From an uncultured Peptococcaceae bacterium (lineage in GTDB: Bacteria; Bacillota; Peptococcia; Peptococcales; Peptococcaceae): 64,000 nucleotides of DNA. Positions 16,569-24,072 of the stretch are shown piece after piece. Position numbers and translations under genes: made by a program. Under the pieces are notes generated by a model. That model saw only the letters and a program-made list of their open reading frames with translations, had not been told where the DNA came from and did not search any database. The stretch is taken from NCBI GenBank assembly GCA_900552455.1, contig URZX01000002.1:128648-192647 (forward strand), read 5' to 3'. Each line of letters begins with the position of its first letter. Position 1 is the first letter of the stretch.

Positions 16569-16602
16569 AAAGGACCGAATGCACCAAAACGTTCGGCCCT
16601 TT
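16569..16602 (-). terminator. Intrinsic terminator of the phzF-like gene
   Basis: Minus-strand arms AAAGGGCCGAA and TTCGGTCCTTT (one G-U pair) followed by TTCTG, five bases beyond the stop codon. Confidence 0.75.
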
Positions 16603-16607
16603 GTGAT

Positions 16608-17387
16608 TCATACCATGATATTTCCCTGCAGATAAAGCACAGCGCTGCCGCTTACACGCACAGCCTGCTCTTCCAACGTGCAATAGAGCAGACCGCCGCG
16701 CGGCGACAGCTGACGCGCTGAGAGCGTCCCCTTGCGCAACCATTTCGCCCAAAGCGGCGTGAGCACACAGTGCGACGAACCCGTCACAGGATCTTCCTCG
16801 CCCAGCTCAGGGCAGAAATAGCGCGAGACAATATCCACCTCCGTTCCCTGCGCTGTGAGCACAATGCCGAGCCACGACGAGAGTGTTCTGAGCTTCTCAT
16901 AATCCGGCTGATAATCGCGCACAGCCCGCTCATTCTCCAGCACCACAAAGAGATCCCGCGCTTCATACGCATCCACAACCTGCGCAAGCTGCAAAGCCTC
17001 GGCAAGCGCCGGCGTCCAGGCCACAGAGCGCGGTTCTCTGCGCGGCAACGCCATCTCAAAACGCGCACCCTGTCGCTCCACAGTGAGCAGTCCGCTTTCC
17101 GTCTCAAAGGCCACACGCGTGCGTCCCGGCTCCAAATGGTTCATCACCACAAACGCCGCCGCCAGCGTCCCATGGCCACAGAGATCGATCTCATCCAGCG
17201 GCGTGAACCAGCGCAAGCTGTAGTGCCCATCCGCGCCCAACAGAAACGCCGTTTCCGGCAGGCGATTTTCTGCCGCGATCCGCTGCATCTGCGCCTCCTC
17301 AAGCGGCGCCGCGAGCACACAGACCCCCGCTGGATTGCCGCCAAAAGGCCGCTCCGCAAACGCATCCACAACAAAATAATCCAGCAT
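16608..17387 (-). CDS. PhzF-family isomerase/epimerase
   Basis: A 259-residue protein of the PhzF / diaminopimelate-epimerase-like fold. Visible motifs are DYFVVDAFAERPFGGNPAGV at the N-terminus, the catalytic glutamate in ENRLPETAFL (about residue 45), DLCGHGTLAAAFV, and in the second half RYFCPELGEEDPVTGSSHC. Length is normal for the family. The start at MLDYF has GAGG about eight bases upstream; a longer frame upstream is part of a non-coding repeat. Family members isomerise small hydroxy or amino acids, and the substrate cannot be predicted. It appears to be a single-gene transcript flanked by repeats. Confidence 0.92.
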   Translation of the reverse strand: MLDYFVVDAFAERPFGGNPAGVCVLAAPLEEAQMQRIAAENRLPETAFLLGADGHYSLRWFTPLDEIDLCGHGTLAAAFVVMNHLEPGRTRVAFETESGLLTVERQGARFEMALPRREPRSVAWTPALAEALQLAQVVDAYEARDLFVVLENERAVRDYQPDYEKLRTLSSWLGIVLTAQGTEVDIVSRYFCPELGEEDPVTGSSHCVLTPLWAKWLRKGTLSARQLSPRGGLLYCTLEEQAVRVSGSAVLYLQGNIMV

Positions 17388-17483
17388 GCTACCAACTCCT
17401 CTCTCGTTCGTTCTTGTGACGCCATAATACCACACCTCGTCAGCGCGTGCACAGCATATTCCCGACGCTGCTGCAACGAGATA

Positions 17484-17546
17484 GAAAAATCGCACCCAAC
17501 GTGCAGCGCCAGCTGCACAGAAAAACGCTGCCGCACACCCATTTGC
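17484..17546 (+). repeat. Dispersed intergenic repeat, copy 2
   Basis: Partner of 16312-16373. A hexanucleotide tract begins about 45 bp downstream, as it does about 80 bp downstream of copy 1. Confidence 0.65.
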
Positions 17547-17590
17547 ACCGCGCATGGCGGCGCTCGGTGAACAATAGGGGTATTATATCT

Positions 17591-17660
17591 CAGTACCAGT
17601 AGCAGTAGCAGTAACAGTAGCAGTAACAGTAACAGTAACATTTACAGTAACAGTAACAGC
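17591..17660 (+). repeat. Hexanucleotide tandem repeat (CAGTAR)
   Basis: Eleven hexamers with consensus CAGTAA/CAGTAG in continuous register; one unit is diverged to CATTTA. Same 6-bp period as the CTCTAW tract but an unrelated unit. Confidence 0.9.
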
Positions 17661-17860
17661 TTGATTTGCTTAAGGGTGCTTTAGGGTGCTTGAATTTGCT
17701 TGAACCGTCCACTGTCCGCGCACAACTCTCGCCGATCACGCGCCGCCGCGCGTCCACCACTGGCGCACAGCTTTTGCTGCAGCGCTCAATCTCAGCGCCC
17801 ACTCCACCATGCGCGCACAAAGATTTCCTCACAAAACACCAAATTTCTTAAAATTTCATA

Positions 17861-17889
17861 TTGACAAGCGCTTTTCATCCCGCTAAAAT
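17861..17889 (+). promoter_or_regulatory. Promoter of the T-box/trpXYZ-type operon
   Basis: TTGACA, 17-bp spacer, TAAAAT; the T-box leader starts a few bases downstream. Confidence 0.85.
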
Positions 17890-17894
17890 AAATG

Positions 17895-18155
17895 CAAACC
17901 AGAGATGTGGAAGTAAAACCAGCACACGGTTGCAGAGAGAGTCGGGGACGGTGGAAGCCTGACGAACACGCGCTGGCACAATGGGCCACGGAGGGCACTG
18001 TGAAAAGTTCGTCTTAGTAGCAGCTGACGTGACACTCGCGTTAAGGGTGAGGGATGTGTTGGCATCCTGCATGAGGTGAGCGCGCAAGCGCTAAATAAGG
18101 TGGTACCGCAGATGAAATTCAAGCATCTGTCCTTTCTGAAGGACAGGTGCTTTTT
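17895..18155 (+). ncRNA. T-box riboswitch, probably tryptophan-specific
   Basis: A leader of about 260 nt with the canonical T-box parts in order: AGTA motif, AGAGAG, distal-loop GGTGGAAGCC, a specifier region in which TGG (17982-17984) sits in the expected context CACAA-TGG-GCC, a second AGTA, CGTTA, and the T-box sequence AAGGTGGTACCGCA (18097-18110). A competing terminator follows, with arms AGCATCTGTCCTT and AAGGACAGGTGCT, then TTTTT. Uncharged tRNA pairing with the specifier would stabilise the antiterminator and switch on the transporter genes. The tryptophan assignment rests on my reading of the specifier loop. Confidence 0.88.
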
Positions 18156-18219
18156 GTTTACCTGCCGCCGCCCACCCACTGGCGAACCAACAAATTTCAA
18201 AAATTTGGAGGAAAAAACC

Positions 18220-19257
18220 ATGAAAAAGAACACACTCAAAAAACTCGCTGCATCTGTACTCGCTTGCACCATGCTTGTCACCTTCGCCGGTTGTGGGGGC
18301 GGCGGCTCCGATTCGTCGCAGGGCTCTGCTGCCAGCGCTTCTGCTGAAAGCTCTGGCGATGTGAAAACCGTCGCGATCGTGCAGCAGATGGACAACCCGG
18401 CCTTCGACGATATGCGCGAAGGGCTGATCGAAGAGCTGGAAGCCAAGGGCTACGGCGAAGACAAGGTAAAGATCGAATACCAGAACGCCCAGGGCGATGC
18501 CTCGAACCTCAACACGATCGTGCAGAACCTGGTGCAGGAAGACGTTGACGTGCTGGCGCCGATCGCCACCCCTGCTGCTCAGGCCTGTGTGGCTGCCGGC
18601 AGCGACATTCCTGTTTTCTTCACCTCTGTGAGCGATCCTGTTGCCGCTGGCATCATCAGCGACATGGAAAAACCTGACAAAAACGCCACTGGCACATCCA
18701 ACGCGATCCCTGTGGAAGACATCTTCGCCCTCATGGAAAAACTGACGCCGGATGTGAAGACGGTCGGCATTGTCTACAACACGAGTGAAGACAACGCAGT
18801 CTCCACTGTTGAATCGGCGAAGGCTTATCTCGAAGAAAACGGCTACACCGTCGAAGAATCTGTCGTCACGAACTCTTCCGAAGTGCAGCAGGCCTGCCAG
18901 AATCTCTTCCCAAATGTGGACGCTGTCTTCATTCCAAACTCGGCAATGGTCCAGAGCGCAATGGCGCTGGTCGCTGATATCGCCGCTGAATACAAGCTGC
19001 CAACCTACGCCAGCAGCGCCGCCACTGTTGAAACCGGTGCCATGGCCACCGTTGCCATGAGCGACAAAGAGATCGGCGCCGCCACTGCGGACATGATCAT
19101 CCAGTACCTCGAAGGCACCGCTGTTGAAGACATTCCATCCGTCGTCTTCCCAGCGAGCGACACCGTCCTCAACGAAGACTACATCGCTGAAATCGGCATC
19201 ACCTTCCCAGATGGCGCCACCGACGGTGCAACCTTTGTTCAAACCACTGCAGAATAA
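18220..19257 (+). CDS. trpX: ABC transporter substrate-binding lipoprotein (TrpX-type)
   Basis: A 345-residue lipoprotein. The signal peptide ends in lipobox LVTFAGC (Cys25) followed by a Gly/Ser-rich linker, so the mature protein is anchored on the outer face of the membrane. The body is a two-lobed periplasmic-binding fold of the ABC_sub_bind family (KTVAIVQQMDNPAFDDMREG, then TSVSDPVAAGIISDMEKP, then KTVGIVYNTSEDN). The start has a GGAGGA site; an upstream in-frame ATG lies inside the T-box. Together with the Trp-type T-box this supports capture of tryptophan or a close analogue. Confidence 0.9.
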   Translation: MKKNTLKKLAASVLACTMLVTFAGCGGGGSDSSQGSAASASAESSGDVKTVAIVQQMDNPAFDDMREGLIEELEAKGYGEDKVKIEYQNAQGDASNLNTIVQNLVQEDVDVLAPIATPAAQACVAAGSDIPVFFTSVSDPVAAGIISDMEKPDKNATGTSNAIPVEDIFALMEKLTPDVKTVGIVYNTSEDNAVSTVESAKAYLEENGYTVEESVVTNSSEVQQACQNLFPNVDAVFIPNSAMVQSAMALVADIAAEYKLPTYASSAATVETGAMATVAMSDKEIGAATADMIIQYLEGTAVEDIPSVVFPASDTVLNEDYIAEIGITFPDGATDGATFVQTTAE

Positions 19258-19284
19258 TCTTGCTTTCTAAGGAGATGCATTCTC

Positions 19285-20196
19285 ATGACTCTGTTTATTG
19301 GCAGCCTGCAGCTGGGGCTCATTTACGGGTTCCTGGCGATCGGCATCTACATATCGTTTCGCATCATGAACATTCCGGATCTGACGGCGGAAGGCAGCTT
19401 CACCTTCGGCCTGGTCGTGGCGGCGGTTTTCGCTGACCTCGGCCATCCGATCCTCGGCATCGTGCTGGCGCTCGCCGCCGGCGCGCTGGCCGGGGTGGTG
19501 ACTGGGGCGCTGAATGTGTACCTGCGCATTCCGGCGATCCTCGCCGGCATCCTCACGATGAGCGGGCTTTATTCAGTGAACCTGCTGACCATGGATTCCA
19601 AGGCCAACCTCACCCTCATCGGCGTCGACACCATCTTCAGCCTCACAGCGCCGATCTTCGGCGGCGATCTCGATCTGGCGAAAACCCTCGTCAATCTCGT
19701 GCTCGTGGCGCTCGCGGTCTTCCTCATTTACACCTTCTTCAAAACGCGCATCGGGCTTTCCATCCGCGCCACCGGGGATAATGAGTACATGGTCCGCGCC
19801 AGCTCCATCAACATCGGCGTCACAAAGATCCTCGCACTGGCGCTTTCCAACGCCATCATCGCCCTTTCCGGCGGGATCCTCGCGCAGTATCAGCAGTTTG
19901 CGGATATTTCCAGCGGCGTCGGCATGCTCGTCGTCGGGCTCGCGTCCGTCATCATCGGCGAAGCCTTCCTGGGGCAGCGCGGCATCCTCTGCGGACTCTG
20001 CGCCGCCGTGCTCGGCTCGATTATCTATCGCCTTCTGATCGCGCTGGCCTACCAGACGAACATTTTCCCATCCGCCGCCTTCCGCCTGATCTCCGCCGTC
20101 ATCGTCACGATCGCGCTGGCGATTCCGGCCATCAAGCAGCTTCTCGACATGCAGCGCAAGAGAAAGGAGAACCTGAGAGATGCTCACATTGACTAA
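19285..20196 (+). CDS. trpY: ABC transporter permease (TrpY-type)
   Basis: A 303-residue permease of the branched-chain-amino-acid-type family, with eight or nine hydrophobic segments and a positively charged C-terminal tail (MQRKRKENLRDAHID). Family features include IMNIPDLTAEGSFTFG near the N-terminus and RATGDNEYMVRASSINIGVTKILALALSNA, the cytoplasmic loop that docks the ATPase. An AAGGAG site precedes the start. It follows the binding-protein gene by 27 bp and overlaps the ATPase gene by 17 bp. Confidence 0.9.
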   Translation: MTLFIGSLQLGLIYGFLAIGIYISFRIMNIPDLTAEGSFTFGLVVAAVFADLGHPILGIVLALAAGALAGVVTGALNVYLRIPAILAGILTMSGLYSVNLLTMDSKANLTLIGVDTIFSLTAPIFGGDLDLAKTLVNLVLVALAVFLIYTFFKTRIGLSIRATGDNEYMVRASSINIGVTKILALALSNAIIALSGGILAQYQQFADISSGVGMLVVGLASVIIGEAFLGQRGILCGLCAAVLGSIIYRLLIALAYQTNIFPSAAFRLISAVIVTIALAIPAIKQLLDMQRKRKENLRDAHID

Positions 20197-20971
20197 ACTC
20201 GAAAAATCCTTCTCGACAGGCTCCGGCTACGTCCACAAAGCCCTCGACGGCCTCTCGCTGAACGTCGAGAAAGGCGATTTCATCACCATCGTCGGCTCCA
20301 ACGGCGCAGGGAAATCCACCCTCTTCAACGCCATCTGTGGCGATTTCTTCGTCGATCGCGGACGCATCGCCCTCGAAGGGAAGGACATCACCTATCTGCC
20401 AGCACACAAACGCTCGCGCATCATCGGCCGACTCTTCCAGGATCCGCTGCGCGGCAGCGCGCCGAACATGACCATCGAGGAAAACCTCGCCCTCGCCTAC
20501 ACCTCCGGCCGCATCGGGCCGCTGCGCTTCCCGCTGACGAAGAAAAACCGCGACCTCTTCCGCGAACACCTCGCCCGCTTCGGCATGGGCCTTGAGGATC
20601 GCGTGAACGTCAAAGTCGGCACCCTCTCCGGTGGCCAGCGCCAGGCCCTCGCCCTCGTCATGACCACCATCGTCGTGCCCGATGTGCTCCTCTTGGACGA
20701 GCACACCGCCGCCCTCGACCCAGTCAGCGCCGAGACCGTCATGCGCCTGACCAACGACATCGTGCACGAGCACAACATCACCACCCTCATGATCACCCAC
20801 AACCTCGAAAGCGCCCTCCACGTCGGCAACCGCACCATCATGATGGACAGCGGCAAGATCATCCTCGACATCGCCGGCCAGGAGCGCCAGGGCATGACCG
20901 GTGCAGACATCATGCAACACTACAAAAACGCCGGTGCCGTCCTTTCCGACCGCACCCTCCTCACCAGATAA
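20180..20971 (+). CDS. trpZ: ABC transporter ATP-binding protein (TrpZ-type)
   Basis: A 263-residue ATPase with Walker A VGSNGAGKST (about 38-47), Q-loop RLFQDPLRGSAPNMTIEENL, signature TLSGGQRQALAL, Walker B VLLLDEHTAALDP and the H-loop in MITHNLE. DEH in place of the common DEP is characteristic of this uptake subfamily. It powers the TrpX/TrpY importer. The gene closes the operon and is followed by a terminator. Confidence 0.92.
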   Translation: MLTLTKLEKSFSTGSGYVHKALDGLSLNVEKGDFITIVGSNGAGKSTLFNAICGDFFVDRGRIALEGKDITYLPAHKRSRIIGRLFQDPLRGSAPNMTIEENLALAYTSGRIGPLRFPLTKKNRDLFREHLARFGMGLEDRVNVKVGTLSGGQRQALALVMTTIVVPDVLLLDEHTAALDPVSAETVMRLTNDIVHEHNITTLMITHNLESALHVGNRTIMMDSGKIILDIAGQERQGMTGADIMQHYKNAGAVLSDRTLLTR

Positions 20972-20988
20972 CGCCAACAAACAGAGCC

Positions 20989-21017
20989 GCCCGACGCACA
21001 CCGCGCCGGGCATTTTT
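20989..21017 (+). terminator. Intrinsic terminator of the trpXYZ-type operon
   Basis: Arms GCCCGACGC and GCGCCGGGC (one mismatch), then ATTTTT, 18 bases past the ATPase stop codon. Confidence 0.8.
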
Positions 21018-21096
21018 GCGCCAAAAACCATTGCACAGCCGCCGCGCTTGCGTTATCATAGTAGAATATTCACGACGAAAAACAGGGGGACCACAC

Positions 21097-21672
21097 ATGG
21101 AACAATTAAAGCAACGCATTTTGGAAGACGGCACCGTCAAGCCTGGCAACGTGCTCAAAGTCGACAGCTTCCTCAATCACCAGATCGACATTGCCTTTAT
21201 GAACCAGATCGGCGCCGAATTTGCCCGCCGTTTTGCCGGCTCGCCCGTCAACAAAATCCTCACCATCGAAGCATCCGGCATCGGCATCGCAGCCATCTGC
21301 GCCCAGCATTTCAATAACGCGCCCGTCGTTTTCGCAAAGAAAAGCAAAAGCCTCAACCTCGACGGCGACCTCTACCACGCGCGCGTCGAATCCTTCACCC
21401 ACAAAACAGTGAGCGACGTCGTCGTCAGCAAAAAATTCCTCTCGCCTGCTGACCACGTCCTCGTCATCGACGACTTTCTCGCCAACGGCTGCGCCCTCGA
21501 AGGCCTCATCGAGATCATTGGCCAGTCCGGCGCCACCCTCGAAGGCTGCGGCATCGTCATCGAAAAAGGCTTCCAGCATGGCGGCGACCGCCTGCGCGAG
21601 CGCGGCATCCGCGTCGAATCTCTCGCCATCATCGAAGAAATGTCAGACACCACCCTGACATTCCGCGACTGA
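21097..21672 (+). CDS. xpt: Xanthine phosphoribosyltransferase
   Basis: A 191-residue type I phosphoribosyltransferase of the Xpt family, converting xanthine and PRPP to XMP. The PRPP-binding motif VLVIDDFLANGCA lies near residues 125-137. Family blocks LKVDSFLNHQIDI, ILTIEASGIGIA and VFAKKSKSLNL are intact and the length is standard. The start has AGGGGGA seven bases upstream. The 125-bp leader has no purine riboswitch, unlike many xpt genes. No xanthine permease follows; an ECF subunit gene lies downstream beyond a terminator. Confidence 0.97.
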   Translation: MEQLKQRILEDGTVKPGNVLKVDSFLNHQIDIAFMNQIGAEFARRFAGSPVNKILTIEASGIGIAAICAQHFNNAPVVFAKKSKSLNLDGDLYHARVESFTHKTVSDVVVSKKFLSPADHVLVIDDFLANGCALEGLIEIIGQSGATLEGCGIVIEKGFQHGGDRLRERGIRVESLAIIEEMSDTTLTFRD

Positions 21673-21706
21673 ATCTGGACTGCAAACTGGACATATCATT
21701 CTTTCA

Positions 21707-21740
21707 AAAGCTGGCTCTTTTCACAGGGCCAGCTTTGTTC
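21707..21740 (+). terminator. Intrinsic terminator of xpt
   Basis: Arms AAAGCTGGC and GCCAGCTTT around a 12-base loop, followed by a short T-rich tail (GTTC). Confidence 0.65.
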
Positions 21741-21775
21741 TATCATTGAGCTATGAAAACGAAGGAGTGATTCCC

Positions 21776-22303
21776 ATGAAATTTAACACCCAAAAGCTCG
21801 TCCTCACCGCCCTCTTCGCCGCGCTCACCTGCGTCGCCACCATGATCATCCGCATCCCAACCCCCGGCACCGGCGGCTACATCCATCCCGGCGACGCCCT
21901 CGTCATCCTCTCCGGCATCATCCTCGGGCCCCTCTACGGATTTCTCGCAGCTGGCCTCGGCAGCTGCCTCTCCGATTTCCTCGGCGGCTACTTTTTCTAC
22001 GTTCCCGCCACCTTCCTCATCAAAGGCCTCGTCGCCCTCCTCACAGCCCTCGCCTGCCAGCGCCTGCAGCATCTGCCAAAAGGCCGCACAGCCAGCGTCA
22101 TCTGCGGCGGCGTGATCGACATCGTCCTCGTCGCCTGCGGCTACTTCTGCTTTGAATATTTCTTCTACGGCCTCGCAGCAGCAGCCAGCATCCCCGCCAA
22201 CATCATCCAGGGCGCAAGCGGCCTCGTCATCGCCCTCATCCTCTCCCCAGCCCTCAGCAAACTCCCCGACCTCCAACAACCCCCACGCCACGCCCACCGC
22301 TAA
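21776..22303 (+). CDS. ECF transporter substrate-binding (S) subunit
   Basis: A 175-residue membrane protein with five or six hydrophobic helices. The N-terminal pattern KLVLTALFAALTCVATMIIR, the GGYIHPGDALVILSG block and the LGSCLSDFLGGYFFY block place it in the DUF1393/ECF S-component family related to vitamin-uptake subunits. It would bind the vitamin-like substrate and share a general EcfA/EcfT module encoded elsewhere. The vitamin cannot be identified. The start has GAAGGAG eight bases upstream. The last codons (HAHR) and the stop overlap a dispersed hairpin repeat, so the native C-terminus may have been rewritten by the insertion. Confidence 0.85.
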   Translation: MKFNTQKLVLTALFAALTCVATMIIRIPTPGTGGYIHPGDALVILSGIILGPLYGFLAAGLGSCLSDFLGGYFFYVPATFLIKGLVALLTALACQRLQHLPKGRTASVICGGVIDIVLVACGYFCFEYFFYGLAAAASIPANIIQGASGLVIALILSPALSKLPDLQQPPRHAHR

Positions 22304-22341
22304 ACGCACAACGACCGCGACAAATTGTCGCGGTCGTTTTA
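22291..22341 (+). repeat. Dispersed hairpin repeat copy 1, acting as terminator
   Basis: CGCCCACCGCTAAACGCAC flank, then arms AACGACCGCGAC and GTCGCGGTCGTT with a 5-base loop and TTTT. Related copies are at about 26190, 37402 and 44979. This one begins inside the 3' end of the ECF S-subunit gene and terminates it. Confidence 0.85.
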
Positions 22342-22353
22342 TATTGCGAAGCA

Positions 22354-22383
22354 CAAAAGCAGGTGCCCAACCGGACACCTGCT
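22354..22383 (-). terminator. Intrinsic terminator of the CPBP protease gene
   Basis: Minus-strand arms AGCAGGTG and CACCTGCT with a 10-base loop, followed by TTTTGTG. Confidence 0.7.
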
Positions 22384-22409
22384 AACAGTGCTACCAAATT
22401 CTATTTTTC

Positions 22410-23018
22410 TTACAAAACCACATTAAAGAGCCAATGAGCGATAGAAAGAGACACAATTCCAATTTCTTTCTCAGTTTTTGCAAAAAGTGTGCGCAACGTT
22501 CCATAAATAGCGCCCAGGAAAAATGTTATGATCACCAAGCCTATGTTATGGGAGATCGGATAATGCCAAAGCCCAAATAAGAACGCCGAAATAATAACCG
22601 CACGCTCAGAAGTTCTTGCCACATCTTTCATCATTTCCAGAAGATATCCACGGAAAAACAGCTCCTCTGCGAAAGCCACAAGCAGCTGACTTAAAACAAC
22701 GTACAAGGAACAACCATTCGTGAAGAAACGCCATCCTGTAAAAGCGCCACAGGCGACCAACAATATTCCGCCTATCACTCCGCCAACAATCAATTGTCGC
22801 ACAAGATGCAAGCGGAACAGCCCGACATCGCGTAGCGATTTCTTGCTCAATACAATGAACATCAAGGTGCCAAGCACCATCAGCACATACGCCCCATTTT
22901 GCAAAATTTCCGCAGGAACATTCGGCGCAACACTTTTTATGGTCATCGTCGCATGGATGATCCCCATCATGATGAGCAGTGCACTCGTCACTTGCACAAT
23001 ACTTTTTGCACGGTTCAT
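22410..23018 (-). CDS. CPBP-family intramembrane metalloprotease
   Basis: A 202-residue membrane protein with about six hydrophobic segments and the three CAAX-protease/bacteriocin-processing motifs: EELFFR (EExxxR), FGLWH (FxxxH) and HWLFN (HxxxN), whose glutamate and histidines form the metal site. Family members in Bacillota often act in bacteriocin maturation or self-immunity, but the target here is unknown. I chose the start MNRAKS because a GGGGGA site lies five bases before it; a start 16 codons upstream is possible. The gene is less GC-rich than its left neighbours. Confidence 0.88.
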   Translation of the reverse strand: MNRAKSIVQVTSALLIMMGIIHATMTIKSVAPNVPAEILQNGAYVLMVLGTLMFIVLSKKSLRDVGLFRLHLVRQLIVGGVIGGILLVACGAFTGWRFFTNGCSLYVVLSQLLVAFAEELFFRGYLLEMMKDVARTSERAVIISAFLFGLWHYPISHNIGLVIITFFLGAIYGTLRTLFAKTEKEIGIVSLSIAHWLFNVVL

Positions 23019-23179
23019 TTTGTCCCCCATTAATCGTCCATATTTTTCGTTCGACAGCAAAAGCATGCTTGCGCAAGATCACCCGAACAAAGGAATTAAT
23101 TAGTACCATGGCAGATCCACAACAACACATCAAACGCTGCTGCCGCTGCCAAGCCAGGTGAATAAAATCGCCATCGTGC

Positions 23180-23998
23180 TCACTTCCGTCCAACGATCAT
23201 CCGCGAGCCTGCAAGCATCATCAGGGACGCGCGCAGCGGACCACCAAAGACTTCTCTGGTCGTATCGATAATACACACTTCCTCGTAACCGTCATCGCGC
23301 AAACTCTGAGCGAACGCTTCGATATCGCCATAAAGATTCGGGCGCATGGAATCGTTGATTGCAAACACGCCGCCCTTTTTGAGCACACGCAGCGATTCGC
23401 GCAGGAGCGCTTGCTTGTCGCATCCCACAATGTTGTGATAGACATAGTTGCTCACGAGCGCATCGACACTCTCATCCGGCAGATCGAGCTTGCGCGCGTC
23501 GCCCTGTCGGAAAATGCAGCGCATGCCAACACCTTCGCTGTCAGCATTTTTCATGCAGCCTGCGCGGCTGTAGAAATAGACCGGCGCCCAGCTGTCGATC
23601 CCGATTACGCGCGCATCTGGCCAGGTGAGCGCCGCACGGATCGCAAGCGCACCGGACCCACAGCCAACTTCGAGCAGCGTGCCCTGACCATCGAAATCAA
23701 GATTGGCAAGCACGTGAGCGTGCACTTTTTCCATGAGCCCTCCACCTTTAGCCGCATACTGACGACGGATCCAGAGACAGAGCCCAAAAAGGCCCATCAA
23801 CGCCATCGCCACAAGCCCAAAGAGTGCCGCAAGCACAACAACATGCAGCCAAACAAGGGACCCCACAGCCAGCGCAAGCGCCAGCAGCGCACCACCGCCG
23901 ATCATAAAGAACACTGGCGTCGACATCCAGCTGCCATAATTTTCACCATGCGTGCCAAGACGAATTTTTTCTTGTTCGATCAAACGAAAATCATTCAT
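23180..23998 (-). CDS. Membrane-anchored class I SAM-dependent methyltransferase
   Basis: A 272-residue protein. The N-terminus carries two hydrophobic segments (STPVFFMIGGGALLALALAV and LHVVVLAALFGLVAMALMGL), then a soluble Rossmann methyltransferase domain with motif I LLEVGCGSGALAIRA, an acidic residue in VIGIDSW, and DALVSNYVYHNI. It should methylate a small molecule or lipid at the inner membrane face; the substrate is unknown. The start MNDF has a perfect AAGGAGG site. It has its own promoter with an operator-like inverted repeat. Confidence 0.85.
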   Translation of the reverse strand: MNDFRLIEQEKIRLGTHGENYGSWMSTPVFFMIGGGALLALALAVGSLVWLHVVVLAALFGLVAMALMGLFGLCLWIRRQYAAKGGGLMEKVHAHVLANLDFDGQGTLLEVGCGSGALAIRAALTWPDARVIGIDSWAPVYFYSRAGCMKNADSEGVGMRCIFRQGDARKLDLPDESVDALVSNYVYHNIVGCDKQALLRESLRVLKKGGVFAINDSMRPNLYGDIEAFAQSLRDDGYEEVCIIDTTREVFGGPLRASLMMLAGSRMIVGRK

Positions 23999-24020
23999 AT
24001 AGTTCCTCCTTATCACAATA

Positions 24021-24072
24021 GTTAGCTTAATAAAACTAACATCATTGTATCATCACGCTAACCATTTCGCAA
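24021..24072 (-). promoter_or_regulatory. Promoter and inverted-repeat operator of the methyltransferase gene
   Basis: Minus-strand TTGCGA, 17-bp spacer, TACAAT (24044-24072), with arms GTTAG and CTAAC 10 bp apart (24021-24040) immediately downstream. The TTAG half-site recurs at other minus-strand promoters in this window. Confidence 0.6.

Larger units (their letters stand above)
17388..17860. other. Gene-poor region with repeats between phzF-like gene and T-box promoter
   Basis: About 470 bp without a convincing gene. It holds the presumed phzF promoter area, the second dispersed repeat, a CAGTAR hexamer tract and, at about 17668-17703, an imperfect repeat of GGGTGCTTTA/TTGCTTGAA units. 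Confidence 0.6.

Noticed and set aside
17388-17555. 56-residue N-terminal extension of the PhzF-like protein
   Set aside because: Extension is encoded by the dispersed repeat; PhzF homology and a ribosome binding site start at 17387.
16454-17660. Short regular repeats as a possible CRISPR array
   Set aside because: Units are contiguous 6-bp repeats with no spacers and no cas genes in the window.
21018-21096. Purine riboswitch before xpt
   Set aside because: The leader after the preceding terminator is only about 80 bp and lacks the conserved purine-aptamer core.
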